This document shows, in pieces, positions 11,961 through 23,524 of a DNA stretch of 64,000 bases; within the stretch, counting starts at the first letter, position 1; every line of letters starts with the position of its first letter. Source of the stretch: Homarus americanus (taxonomy: Eukaryota; Arthropoda; Malacostraca; Decapoda; Nephropidae); assembly GCF_018991925.1 (NCBI RefSeq), contig NW_024722158.1, positions 3,627,905 through 3,691,904 of the forward strand. Reading direction: 5' to 3'. The notes under the pieces are model-generated. The model was not told the origin of the DNA. It searched no databases and worked only from the letters and a program-made list of their open reading frames with translations. Position numbers and translations under genes: made by a program.

Positions 11961-14027
11961 CTTCCACAAGTTTCCTCCCCGTGACATACATACTGAACAC
12001 CACTGAGGCGACTAAGCGTTAAATCATTTCAGTGTGTTTGTGTCCCTATACATTCTTTGCCTTCCCCCCTCCACACCACCCCCTTTACCCCCAAACACAC
12101 ACTTCCAAGAACCTAGAGCAAACACATTAATGAGCGCATGTTGGTACGCCCAAGCGCGCGTAAACACATCCTCCAGGATACACACACACACAGCCGAAAA
12201 TGACAGGAAAAAGGACAAAAAATGTCTTTAATAACCAGAAAGGAAAAATGGAAACAAGTGAATTAAACTGAAATATGTGAAAATAACAAGAAATAATCAC
12301 AAATGACAGTGTACCGAGAGTCGTTTGGCCCGCAGTAATACGTGTACGACCGCCCGCAGGCCAACAACATTCACCAAGTATCGTGCACTTCACACCTTGA
12401 CAAAAAACACCCACAGATCATACCATGGGGTTTCTCTTAACGCTGGTAACAGGTTGAGGAGCCCCGGCCCTAGATAACCTACCGCACAACGAGAACTTTA
12501 AAAAAAATATCTACAAAATAAACGATAATAACAAATGAAGAAGAATTAGACACAAGCGAGAATAAATCAACACGAGAGATTTAACACGTCAATGGCTAAA
12601 ACGAGTTTAAGCGTCGACAACTGAAGGAAACATCGGTGAAATAACACAGAACCTGGCATGAGACTGACACAACCTGGAAATAAAAAGAGATTAAAAAGCG
12701 AGAAAGAAGACACAACGGTCGGTATAAGTCAGAAGAGCAAACAAGAAAGATTTATTAAGCAAGAGTGAAAGAAAAACAGGGCAGACAGCAGGAATGACAC
12801 CACGAGGTTTGTAAACATTGGCGTGTGCTAACTAGCCTGGCCCTCTCCTCCACCTGAGATTACCTTAAGCTAATTATATCAAATTCAGGACAGGTAAGTT
12901 GGGGAAGACTATCAGCTGACGTCACTGTAAGCCAAGACCAAGCAGCGCCAAGTCATGCCCGCATAAGAGTGGATTCTACTCAACAGAGCCTGGGGTAGTG
13001 ATGGGGTGGAGTACCAAATGGGGTGAGTGTGTAGGTCAGGTTGAGAGAACACCTGGCCACAGCAACCCCCTCCCTCACCCCTTTCCTTCCCCTCTCCCTC
13101 ACCCCCTCGCTCCCTCACAGCCTCCCTATCCCCCTCCTTACTCACCCACACCCGGAATACCTACTAAGCACCTCTCTGTCTCCCCTCCGCACCTCTCTGT
13201 CTCTCCTCCCTAACACCTACACTCCCTCCTAATGCACACACACCCCTCCTCCCAATAGCGTACACACACACCTCATCCCTTCCTCACCATATTCATCTTC
13301 CCTCCCTCCCTCACCACGCTGTTGAGTATATATCGTGTGTATAAAACTGTATTGTTTCCAAGGACAAAATACCATTATTATAAACTACTACTGTATAAAC
13401 ATATTGTCTGATAATGTAACACAGACTATTATTACTAATTAGCTTAGGTCAAATTAATGAACTGTGTCCTTGTTCTCATATCTAATTGATATACATATTA
13501 ATGTGTAAGTGTGTATGTGTGTGTGTGTGTGTGTATAGTGGGCCCCAGTTAAGTGAAGCGAGGATTGAACACAGCGATTTCCATAGAGTTTGAATGACAG
13601 GGAACTCACATCCCTTTCTGGACCATAGCGGACACCAGCGGTAGTAGTGGGATCAATTAGGGCAGGGATATAATGGGACAGGAATCTATAAGGACTGGGG
13701 CCCATTACAAGTCTTTTAAGAATTGGAAGCTATTAGGGCAAGGATCTATTAATACAGATATCTTAATGGCTAGTCATCTCATAGGGTAGGGATCTATTAG
13801 AACTAGGACCCATTACAGGGGCCTTTTAAGAACTAGGATCAATTAAGACAAGGATCTATTTAGCCAGTCATCTATTACGGGAGGGATCTATTGGGACACC
13901 GATCTATTAGGAACATGACCCAAACCCTAATATTTACACCAAGTAGGACCCCCAAACGACCACGACTCGCATTTCTCCCCCAATAACGAGTTACTGGACA
14001 TTGAGTAGCACCAAGTGATAACTGAAG
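11961..14027. other. No gene seen
   Basis: Unique DNA with a C/T-rich stretch at 13060-13320 and a (GT)n tract at 13510-13535. At 13540-13910 are loosely repeated phrases built on GGGATCTATTAG and AGGATC(A/T)ATTA, apparently a very old minisatellite. Confidence 0.5.
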
Positions 14028-14948
14028 AGGAAGATCACCAGCCACACCTAACTTAACCCGAGGAAGATCACCAGCCACACCTAACTTAACCCGAGGAAGA
14101 TCACCAGCCACACCCCTAACTTAACCCGAGGAAGATCACCAGCCACACCCCTAACTTAACCCGAGGAAGATCACCAGCCACACCTAACTTAACCTGAGGA
14201 AGATCACCAGCCACACCTAACTTAACCCGAGGAAGATCACCCAGAGGACACCAGCCACACTAACTTAACCCGAGGAAGATCACCAGCCACACCTAACAAC
14301 TTCACCACCACGAGGAAGATCACCAGCCACACCTAACCTAACCTGAGGAAGATCACCAGCCACACCTAACTTAACCTGGAGGAAGATCAACTAGAGGAAG
14401 ATCATCACACACTTAACTTAACTGAGGAAGATCACCAGCCACACCTAACCAACCCGAGGAAGATCACCAGCCACACTAACTTAACCTGAGAAGATCACCA
14501 GCCATAATCTCTAACCAGGAAGCACCAGCCTAACCTGAGGAAGATCATGAGGAAGATCACCAGCCACACCCAACTTAACCTGAGGAAGATCACCAGCCAC
14601 ACCTAACTTAACCCGAGGAAGATCACCAGCCACACCTAACTTAACCCGAGGAAGATCACCAGCCACACCCCTAACTTAACCCGAGGAAGATCACCAGCCA
14701 CACCTAACCTAAACCCGAGGAAGATCACCAGCCACACCTAACCCGAGGAAGACACCAGCCACACCTCTAACTTAACCCGAGGAAGATCACCAGCCACACC
14801 TAACTTAACCCGAGGAAGATCACCAGCCACACCTAACTTAACCCGAGGAAGATCACCAGCCACACCCCTAACTTAACCCGAGGAAGATCACCAGCCACAC
14901 CTAACCTAAACCCGAGGAAGATCACCAGCCACACCTAACCTAAACCTC
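14028..14948. repeat. 33-bp minisatellite array (about 28 units)
   Basis: GAGGAAGATCACCAGCCACA with CCTAACTTAACCC recurs every 33 bp, with units of 31-36 bp and a disordered middle (about 14230-14560) bearing truncated units. The edges are more regular than the centre. Confidence 0.95.
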
Positions 14949-15379
14949 CTCGTAAATGGAATGGAATAATATGTTTATAGTAATTAGTAACGGGATTCTT
15001 TGACGTCCCCCCCCCAAAAAAAAAATCCCAGCGGGTTTATTTTTTAAGTCGATGATAAAGTTCTGGATGTTTTAGGTTTAGTTTTAATGTTACCGAGATG
15101 TTTTAAGGTCACAGCAACACATTCTGTACAAGTAACATATTTCAACACAATTTAGGTATAGTTATTATAGTAAACGACGTCTTAAAACAGTCCTAATTGA
15201 TCATATATTAAGACGAACTAATTTACAGGAAGACGTAGGAAGGGAAACAAATTAACTTCATCTTATTTACGTTTTGGGGATTAAAGCGATCTGGTATATT
15301 GAAGAGTCTGTGCAGAGTGGGGAAGAGACTCACTCATAGCTTAGGCGGTAGAGGGAACGGGGTAAAAACACCCGAAAAT

Positions 15380-15380
<1 letters not shown>
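14949..15380. other. No gene seen
   Basis: AT-rich unique DNA with a C-run/A-run junction at 15006-15025. Confidence 0.45.

Positions 15381-15417
<37 letters not shown>
15381..15417. repeat. (GA)n microsatellite
   Basis: About 35 bp of GA. Confidence 0.95.
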
Positions 15418-15418
<1 letters not shown>

Positions 15419-16051
15419 AATGATCAAGTTGTGTGAGAGAGAGACACTTAACAGTCGAGGCGTGTGGCAGCGCGTCAGAATTTACGACTCGGTGCGCTAG
15501 TTATTATGAGGATTGGGTAATGGATCTTGTTTTGTTGATTACACCCACTGACAATTAGCAGCTCATTTGATGGTTTACGAGCGATACCGATAATTAACAG
15601 CTCGTATACAATAGTGTGTGAATAGTAATACCCGGTGACTTATCTGCCGTGGTACTCTTGTTGACTGCAGCAGTAAACTATGGCGCGGCAGGTCAATGGG
15701 TCATCCCTCCCATAACGATATAAACAAACCCGAGTCAACATCCATTCAATGTTATAACCCCCGCTGTTACCATGCCAACTGATATAACAAAGGAACACCC
15801 GGGTGAAATATAACGCCATCAACACCTATTCAAGAGATTAAAACCCACTGTTACCAGGGTTAAATAATAACGACCGGTGGTGGCCATTTGAGGTGGACAA
15901 GATCCCCCGTCGCGCCGTTGCTTAGTCCAGCTGTGGGTGGTAGTGAGCGCAAAATACTGATGTGAGATCTACCTCTGGAAACTGGCGACCATGGGTATAT
16001 AAAAGACAAGGTTAAAATCATCACTAATGGCCTGACTTGCGTTGACCTGTC
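15418..16051. other. No gene seen
   Basis: Unique sequence. Short frames on the minus strand at 15640-16102 have no family signature. Confidence 0.45.
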
Positions 16052-16103
16052 CGGGAGGAGGGAGGGAGGGAGGGAGAGAGACACACACACACACACACAC
16101 ACG
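16052..16103. repeat. (GGGA)n and (CA)n
   Basis: GGAGGGAGGGAGGGAGG followed by about 11 CA units. Confidence 0.9.
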
Positions 16104-16805
16104 CTCTTTCACTCCCAGGGGCGGTGAGAAATTTCAAAACAAGAAGCCTAAGGGGCCTGCCTGTATCGCTCACCAGCATAACAATACAGCAGTACAGTAC
16201 ATTACGTATGCTCGCTGCTACAGGGAGGCTTCATGCTAAATATCTTCGCATTTGGTCAAGACTGTTAAAGCTCTTTCCTAATATACCTACGAAGACCTAT
16301 ACACCCCCCCGGAGAGATTGTGTGTCACCCTACGCTTCTCCTCGGGGTAATAAACCTAACCTAAGTGGCGTTGGATAAGATCTTCATTGTATTCACCCCC
16401 TATGTGCCCTACGTTAACCTATGGGTCCCCAGATTTTGTAAATTTTTTCCTCATGAGCCTTTGTTTACACATAGGTGAGGGACCAAATATGACCCACAAT
16501 AACTTCCTGTCGACAAACGTGCCCGTCCCCTTACAAAAGTGGGCATCAAGAGTAAGAACTGAGGATATTGTTGAAATCTGGCCCAGTATACCAATTACAA
16601 CATTCTTAAAACACCAAAACCTGTATAATACCCCCACACCTGTATACTACACCCACACCTGTGTACAATAGCCTCACAGCAGGTGTTAGTGATATATAAA
16701 GCACAATAATTACGACCCATTCCACCATCTAATACATCAACAAGATTATCCTCGAATAAACCTAAAGAAAACACCGTAGTCTTCCTCTACTGCTGCTTCG
16801 AGTTA
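16104..16805. other. No gene seen
   Basis: Unique DNA. At 16628-16670 two diverged units of the 19-bp CACACCTGTA-type repeat also found at 23311-23622. Confidence 0.45.
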
Positions 16806-16879
16806 TTTTTTTTTTTAGTTTAACAGATTTATTGACAAAGCTTGGAGTACAGTTTGCCTATTCTGAGTAATTCAGTCAG

Positions 16880-17130
16880 GTCTTGACACTGTGGGTGGGA
16901 TCACTTCTCACTGCCACGCAGGACAGAGGTTCGTACACAAAGAAATAGATCTTATTCATTAACAGTATATATAAGTCAGATTCATGTGGGTGATGTCACT
17001 GTTCACTGTCACGCAGGACAGAGGTTCATACAGAAAGAAATACATCATATTTATTAACAGTATATAGAGATCAGAGTCATGTGGGTAATGTCATTGTTCA
17101 CTGTCATGCAAGACAGTGGTTCATATACAT
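16880..17130. repeat. Three 95-bp tandem repeats in the LINE 3' region
   Basis: The motif CACGCAGGACAGAGGTTC recurs at about 16916, 17011 and (diverged) 17106, a period of 95 bp. The array lies between the LINE stop codon and its A tail, so it is probably part of the element's 3' UTR. Confidence 0.7.
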
Positions 17131-17158
17131 TGGACGTCATATTCTAATTGAAGACTAA

Positions 17159-17496
17159 TCAGTGTGGGCTCGCAAATTTGGGATAAACAGCAAGAATGTC
17201 TCCAAGCACCCCCAAATCAATGTAGTAATTACAAAGTTCACGATACAATAAGCCAGGTGGCCTGAAGTCTTTGACAGTGTCACATTCAATAATATATTGT
17301 TCAAGTGTATGCTTTAAAGGTTTATCACAAAGTTTACATGCTGGGTGTTCCGGTATGGGTCCAGCGTCACTAACTTGCCAAGATGTGTCTGTATCCCAGC
17401 CGAATTCTGGTCACGACTACATCACATTGTCTGGTTCTGTCCTTATGCTGGCCATACCGGTACCTCTCGTCACAAAATTTGTCATATTTACTAATG
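17159..17496 (-). pseudogene. LINE ORF2 C-terminus with Cys/His knuckle, frameshifted
   Basis: Continues the RNase H frame after at least two frame changes. First comes KYDKFCDERYRYGQ...TRIRLGYRHIL, then PIPEHPACKLCDKPLKHTL...IIECDTVKDF. The last part is the usual LINE C-terminal motif CxxC...H...C, followed by a short helix-rich tail and a TGA at 17159-17161. The breaks show the copy is old. Confidence 0.75.
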
Positions 17497-18132
17497 CTAC
17501 AACTGCCAGGTCTCTGCATTTCTCAGTTCTTCTAGATCAGAGTTCATGATTCTGACCTGAATGTTTTTAAGTTCAGCATTGGACAGGCCAAGGTCACGGT
17601 CAACATTTTCTTTCTTACATGCCTCATTGACCAGTCTATCAGCATGGTCATGATACCAAATTCCGACATGGGGCGGAATCCACACAAATTCGATGCGAGA
17701 GTTGTTCTCATTGGCAGTTATCATATTTCTTTTAATATCACATACAACTTTAGACATCGAACCTGAAGGGCTGTCCATTGATTTCAAAGCATTTTGAGAG
17801 TCACACAATATCATCCCACCTCCATTTTCTTTATATATTACAATTGCACAGCCTATTCTACCTGTGTTTGTCTGCACAGATCCATCAGTAAAAGCATAAC
17901 ATTCACTTGATTTAATACTCTCTCTGTGTCTGTTAATAGTTTCTAGTGTGACACATTTCATCACATCGGTGTTTAACTTGTGCTTACTACCAACAGGAGT
18001 GTAATTAATAGGAAATGATATATCCAGCCAAGGAGGAATGGCATTAATGGGTTCGTCTGGGGTGATTGGGACATTAAGTTTCAAGAGATCAGCAACACTT
18101 TCATGAATCCCGAGCGATAACCCTTTATCCAT
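17497..18132 (-). pseudogene. LINE RNase H domain fragment
   Basis: A 211-codon open frame containing a linker (SLGIHESVADLLKLNVPIT) and an RNase H domain: AFTDGSVQ (first catalytic Asp), ILCDSQNAL (second Asp) and FVWIPPHVGI...HADRLVNEA (final His/Asp region). The gap between the two Asp motifs is only about 28 residues, whereas the family usually has roughly 60-70. The helix carrying the catalytic Glu (T-E-L-x-A-I type) is therefore deleted. Downstream the frame breaks after ETWQL, continues in other frames (CDERYRYGQHKDRTR, then PEHPACKLCDKP) and ends at 17159. The initial Met is not the true start of any protein. Confidence 0.82.
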
Positions 18133-18392
18133 GTCAGGAGGTTACCTTGGATGCCAAAATTAGCTAGTTGCTCAAGTATAATGTCTCTATTAGCTACATC
18201 AAAGGCTGATTTAAGGTCTATGAAGGCTGTTTGAGTCTTATCTTTTGAGTGAACAAGATATTCTGCGAAGCATGTCTGTGTGCTGTGCCTGGGCATGAAC
18301 CCATACAGATTAGGGGTCAGTTTGTCTTTGACTTGAAACATGAGACGGTTGAGAACAACTCTTTCAAGGCCTTTACACATACAGGATGTGAG
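18118..18392 (-). pseudogene. LINE reverse transcriptase fragment
   Basis: About 90 residues of RT from LTSCMCKG through LNRLMFQVKDKLTPNLYGF to LLTWIKGY. It includes palm motif A with its Asp (FIDLKSAFD). It breaks near 18118-18124 in the middle of what is normally LLTWIKGYLSNR and runs directly into the domain preceding RNase H in another frame. Roughly the second half of RT, including the YxDD catalytic box and thumb, is missing, so the enzyme is dead. A short shared GGTTA at the junction is compatible with a microhomology deletion. Confidence 0.8.
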
Positions 18393-18396
18393 TCAC

Positions 18397-19125
18397 AATA
18401 TCGTTCAGTGTTTTGCCATTCACGTTACACACACACACGGGCAACACTATACAATGGATTGAAATATAATGTATAAATTTACGAGATTTCAGTTAACTCT
18501 CGGCTAGAGGATATAAATAAAAATTTTTAACACTATTAAATTTCAAAGGGCTATAAGATACGCTGTGGTGGAAAGTATCGAGTTACATGTTCAGTACGGG
18601 CGTTTAGGCATCACATAGGCTTAAAGGGGTGCGGCTGAAAGGTGAATCAGATGATCTTTCACCCGTATTGTAGACTACACACGAGATGGCTGTTGTTATA
18701 TTTACAGATTGGCAGTAGTATATGTCAACAGCACGCTGCCCACTATTGACGACGGTGCAAAGCTTCACAGTTTTTTCTCAACTGGTCAACATAATTAAGC
18801 TGATACACAATGACTTCCTGAGCACTGTGGAACAGCTTACATAAACAGGTGGTCAAGTCTTCCGAGAAAAGACTGGTCAAGCAATGGGCGTGTCAGGATA
18901 TGAACCGTGAACTCAAGTCTTGGATACACATGGTAGTCTCGTAGAGTGACCACCAGAGGGAGACATATAAAGCCGGGTTATACAGGCGTGAATACTTGAT
19001 CCAGAATGTAGGAAACCCGACTCAGTCAGCAGGTGGAGAGGCGGGGAGATGGTCGACTGTAACCAAGGGATCACATTCCCCTTATCACAGCCTGGCATCT
19101 CATAAAAATGTGGCCGCCACCATCA
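18397..19125. other. No gene seen
   Basis: AT-rich unique DNA upstream of the LINE fragment. No clear element boundary or target duplication. Confidence 0.45.
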
Positions 19126-20032
19126 CGGAGCACCCTCCCTCATCATCACAGCTACACCCTGACCCTCCCTCATCATCACGGCTACACCCTGACCCTCCCT
19201 CATCATCACGGCTACACCCTGACCCTCTCTCATCATCACGGCTACACCCTGACCCTCTCTCATCATCACGGCTACACCCTGACCCTCTCTCATCATCACG
19301 GCTACACCCTGACCCTCTCTCATCATCACGGCTACACCCTGACCCTCCCTCATCATCACGGCTACAACCTGACCTCCCTCATCATCACGGCTACACCCTG
19401 ACTCTCTCATCATCACGGCTACACCCCTGACCCTCTCTCATCATCATGACCTCTCTCATCGGCTACACCCTGACCTCTCTCATCATCACGGCGGCTACAC
19501 CCTGACCTCTCTCATCATCACGGCTACACCTGACCCTCTCTCATCATCGCTACACCCTGACCCTCTCTCATCATCACACCCTCTCATCACCGCTACACCC
19601 TGACCCCCTCTCATCATCACGGCTACACTGACCCTCTCATCATCACGGCTACACCCTGACCCTCCTCATCATCACGGCTACACCTGACCTCTCATCATCA
19701 TCACACCCTGACCCTCTCTCATCATCACGCTACACCCTGACCCTCTCATCACGGCTCCCTGACCCTCTCTCATCATCACCCCCCCTCTCTCATCATCATA
19801 CACCTGACCCTCTCATCATCACTACACTGACCCCTGACCCCCTCTCATCATCACGGCTACACCCTGACTGACCCTCCCTCATCATCACAGCTACACCCTG
19901 ACCCTCTCTCATCATCACGGCTACACCCTGACCCTCTCTCATCATCACGGCTACACCCTGACCCCCTCTCATCATCACGGCTACACCCTGACCCTCCCTC
20001 ATCATCACAGCTACACCCTGACTCTCCCTCAC
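19126..20032. repeat. 30-bp minisatellite array
   Basis: GACCCTCTCTCATCATCACG plus GCTACACCCT, 30 bp per unit. Regular at both ends and scrambled between about 19440 and 19850. Because the unit is a multiple of three without stops, long frames appear on both strands (His/Leu-rich and Met/Arg/Glu-rich); these are artefacts. Confidence 0.95.
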
Positions 20033-20744
20033 ACTGCCCCATCAGTATTATAGGCTGTTAACACAAAACACTTCACTAGCACACTTACTTCGCTCTAATC
20101 CTCATTGTTTACGTTATATAATACAGGTATATAAATCATCTATGGAGGCAGGGGATAAAATGCATTAGTGACCAGGGAGGAAAAAATAACTTTATCCTTA
20201 TCCCCCCCCTCAGTAGTGTATAGTCTCACATGATGGTGAGTCTACCAGCTGAGGCACGCCTCCTACACCACTACAAACTACAATTGATTTATATTATCGC
20301 AATATCAACTACAGGTGATTTTGATTTCCATTTTAAGAGATTTTTTTTTACCTTATCGTTATATTAACTAAATGATAATTGATTCATGTAAAGCTATTCT
20401 TGAGATGACTTTTAAAATCAACTTATAGTATTTTACCCTATATTATAAAGTGTTCAATGGCACTTAATAACCATTAGTAATTTAAGCCTTTACTTTACCG
20501 TGTGCCAGATGACGCGATATAAAACTGTTTTATTACTGAGCCAGAAGGTACAGTGTTTTATCATTAAGAATTATGAGTACTGTTGTTTGTGGTAATGGGT
20601 TGCCTGGTGATATACTTGAGCTGTGGGTTAGGTCAAGGCCGTCAAGGGTGTCCAAAAATCACCAGAGTGAAACCCACCTGTTATTAAAAGGACGACGAAA
20701 TATTCAGCTATCTATTGATGAAAAAAACCACGAGGAGTAACCTT
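20033..20744. other. No gene seen
   Basis: AT-rich unique DNA. Confidence 0.45.
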
Positions 20745-20905
20745 CCACACTCTCTGAAGGCCACACAAACGTCACCACCCTCTGAAGGTCACACAAGACC
20801 ATGGCCACACAAACGTCACCACCCTCTGAAGGTCACACAAGACCATGGCCACACAAACGTCACCACCCTCTGAAGGTCACACAAGACCATGGCCACACAA
20901 ATACT
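20745..20905. repeat. 44-bp minisatellite
   Basis: ATGGCCACACAAACGTCACC with CACCCTCTGAAGGTCACACA repeats about 3.5 times, very uniform, so recent. Confidence 0.92.
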
Positions 20906-21139
20906 ACCCCATTAAGAAAACTTTCCTACAAGAACATTCCCACTCTGTACCCCGGGATTACTGGCCTTATAACTACGTACACACACACACACACACACCA
21001 CTTAGACACCTATACCTGCGCCACAGACTTCATCGTTCACAGACAAAAACGACTAAAAACAGACACACACAAAACCCCTTCACTACCATACTGTATTACC
21101 TTCATGTGTGGAAATAAAAACACAAGGATTCCATACCTC

Positions 21140-21575
21140 TGCCCCCTGCTTCTCCTCTTCTTCCTGTTCCTCCTTCTCTTCTTCCTGCTCCTCCTCTTCT
21201 TCTTCCTGCCCCTCCTCTTCTTCCTGTTACTCCTCCTCTTCTTCCTGTTCCTCCTCCTCTTCTTCCTCTTCCTCCTCCCTTTCTTCCTATTCCTCCTCCC
21301 TTACTTCCTGTTCCTCCTCCTCTTCTTCCTGCTCCTCCTCCTCTTCTTCCTGCTCCTTCTCCTCTTCTTCCTGTTTCTCCTCTTCTTCCTGCTCCTCCTC
21401 CTCTTCTTCCTATTCCTCCTCCCTTACTTCCTGTTCCTCCTCCTCTTCTTCCTGTTCCTTCTCCTCCTCTTCTTCCTGTTCCTCCTCTTTCTGCTCCTCT
21501 TCTTCCTGTTCCTCCTCTTTCTGCTCCTCTTCTTCCTGCTCCTCCTCCTCTTCCTCTCCCTCCCCTACTCCTTTT
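21140..21575. repeat. Polypyrimidine 21-24 bp minisatellite
   Basis: About 430 bp of CTCCTCTTCTTCCTGTTCCT units, almost pure C/T on the plus strand. The long frames (Leu/Phe-rich, Ser-rich, or Glu-rich on the complement) are by-products. The tract can form intramolecular triplex DNA in principle. Confidence 0.93.
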
Positions 21576-21609
21576 CCTATCCCTTCCCCTTCTTCCCTGA
21601 GTGTATAAG

Positions 21610-22551
21610 GAGCAAGGAGGATAATAAAAAAAGGGAGAGGGTATAGAAGAACACTAATAATAATTCTGAAGAAGAAAAAAGGGAAGAATAGTGTGGAATA
21701 GCGCGGGTCCGGGGTCACGGCCTCCGCGATAATGCTAATAATATTTATTTATTCCTCACAGCTTCAAATATGTAATTTGCATTTATTTTGTGTGCTGATC
21801 TACACACATTTTCGAGCAACTGAGAAAGGATAACTGGACATCTTCAAAGGATTGTGTGTGTGTGTGTGTGAGAGAAACACTAACTCACCAAACTAACTAA
21901 CATTACCCTCACTATAACTTACGGGCCTAATAACTACCCCCACAGTCAAAACAAGTCTATACTAGCCCGAGACTCGTTCCAGACAGATGCTTTACTCGTC
22001 ATAATACTTCCAGGGAAAAAGAAGCCACAAAAACTTCCCCCCACGTGTTTACTACCTGTTGTAATCGCATCTTGAAAAACCTTCGCTTCATATTCCACGG
22101 AGGAGGAGTCGAACTTTTAACAGCCATTACCTCATTCTGTAGTCGGGTGATCGAGGTATCCAGTCGTCAATAAGGAGTTCTACACGTTATGATCACATGT
22201 GCCCTCACCTTACCCCTCCACGCCAAGTCTGACCACGTGCTCTAGTTGGAAAGATATTATGTAATGTGTTATTGTGTATTGATCTGGTCTTTAATCTCTC
22301 TCTCTCTTTCTTTATCTCGCCTTCTCTCTCTCTTTCTCTCAGATACTAATAAATTTTACTGAATATTTAAATAAGTTTGTGATGAAAAATAACCTGTGAG
22401 GGCTGTATGGTCGCCAGGTGGGTTCCTCTACACAAGGAGATGTAATATATATCTAGGGTGATGCTCCCCCACAGTATTTCTGGGTTATTTATACACCTGG
22501 GGTCCGAGTCTCTCTAAGGTATAGTACACCTACACAGCACACCTACTATAC
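21610..22551. other. No gene seen
   Basis: Unique DNA with a short (GT)n tract at 21857-21873 and CT-rich sequence at 22294-22340. Confidence 0.45.
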
Positions 22552-22555
22552 ACCT

Positions 22556-23304
22556 TGTTACGACCGTGTCGTATTTTTCTATTTTTTTTTATATAACATG
22601 CTTCCATGTTCCATATTATTCCTGTAATGATGTGTTGTATTTACTATTATATAATCTAGTCACCTTAACCCTGTGCTGTTAAGGTTTTAACTGTTATTAT
22701 TTGTTCAAACCCATTTTGTATTGTAACCAGCATTCTTTGTTCTCTAACGACCATCTGCATCGTTAAACGACCCACCGGCGGGTCGCGTGGCGGGAGCCGA
22801 CCTTATATATAGGACCCACCAACTGATGGAGTCAGTTCAGTCCTCTTGTCATACAGTCCACATCCTTTGAGTGACACTCGTCACCTGTTACTTATACTTA
22901 ATTTATTTGTGTTGTTCCTGTCGCCACCAATGTGGTATATCTATGTGAGTACCTATTTATGTCTCTGTTTGTGTCCATCAGTATTTGCTTCGTTACATTT
23001 AAGTAATTCAGTGTTGTTTCACGTTAGTTAATTTCAGTGTTAGTTTTTATATGTTTATGCAGTGTTAACGTAATCCAATGCTTTATTTTTATTCTTTCGA
23101 TGTTTAGTATCATTTGTGTCTTAAAAGTTTCGATGGTGAATCAATTTGTTGTGACAGCCTACGAGGCTCTATATTGTGTTGATATTTAATTAATTAAATT
23201 TTTAAAGGTTTACTTTATTTTTATTCCCTTTTAATTTACTCCACATTTTTGTTTGGTTACGCCTAGAACCTGGATATTTAAGTAAATTAAGAGACGGCAT
23301 AACA
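22556..23304 (+). mobile_element. Solo LTR of a Ty3/Gypsy-type retrotransposon
   Basis: The 749-bp sequence begins TGTTACGACC and ends GGCATAACA, giving perfect TGTTA/TAACA terminal repeats. It is flanked by a perfect 4-bp duplication ACCT (22552-22555 and 23305-23308), the usual Gypsy target-site size. It has a TATA box (TATATATA at 22804-22811) and an initiator-like TCAGTTCAGT about 28 bp downstream, which fits a U3/R promoter. No internal retroelement sequence flanks it, so it is a solo LTR left by LTR-LTR recombination. The right duplication abuts a 19-bp minisatellite. Confidence 0.78.
22804..22841 (+). promoter_or_regulatory. TATA box and initiator inside the solo LTR
   Basis: TATATATAG is followed at typical spacing by GAGTCAGTTCAGTC, matching the arthropod Inr consensus TCAGT. 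Predicted RNA start is near 22832-22834. The 140 bp upstream include GC-rich inverted CCCACCGGCGGGT-like sequence. Confidence 0.55.
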
Positions 23305-23308
23305 ACCT

Positions 23309-23415
23309 ATACACTACACCCACGCCTGTACAGTACACCCACACCTGTACAGTACACCCACGCCTGTACAGTACACCCACACCTGTACAGTACACCCACA
23401 CCTGTACAGTTACAA
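23309..23415. repeat. 19-bp minisatellite, block 1
   Basis: CACACCTGTACAGTACACC, five to six units directly after the LTR target duplication. It contains the palindrome TGTACA. Confidence 0.9.
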
Positions 23416-23524
23416 CCTATTCACTTATGTACTCACACCTCACGGCGGCCACAGTGTACAGTGTACTGTACAGTGTGTCAAGTACAGTCTCCTGTAGTGT
23501 ACAGTGTTTGAGCTATGCCTGTAC

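Larger units (their letters stand above)
16806..18396 (-). mobile_element. 5'-truncated, internally deleted LINE (RT plus RNase H type)
   Basis: Minus-strand non-LTR retrotransposon. The 3' end is an 11-base A tail (T run at 16806-16816) preceded by a 3' region of three 95-bp repeats. Coding remains run from 18396 to 17159. They start with the end of the RT finger region (LTSCMCKGLERVVLNRL, then AFIDLKSAFDVANRDIILEQL, RT motif A) and end with a Cys/His knuckle (CKLCDKPLKHTLEQYIIEC) just before the final stop at 17159-17161. The presence of an RNase H domain after RT points to the I/R1-like LINE groups. Sequence upstream of the RT fragment meets a stop at once, consistent with 5' truncation near 18395. 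No target-site duplication was identified. Confidence 0.85.

Noticed and set aside
14028..14948. CRISPR array (33-bp repeated units)
   Set aside because: Units are directly tandem with no unique spacers, and the host is eukaryotic; it is a minisatellite.
19108..20042. Several Met/Arg/Glu- or His/Leu-rich frames
   Set aside because: The 30-bp unit is stop-free in several frames, so the openness is automatic.
20801..21646. 281-codon frame with a long Leu/Phe segment that looks like membrane helices
   Set aside because: It reads through the 44-bp and polypyrimidine repeats. The same DNA is open in a Ser-rich frame and a Glu-rich complementary frame.
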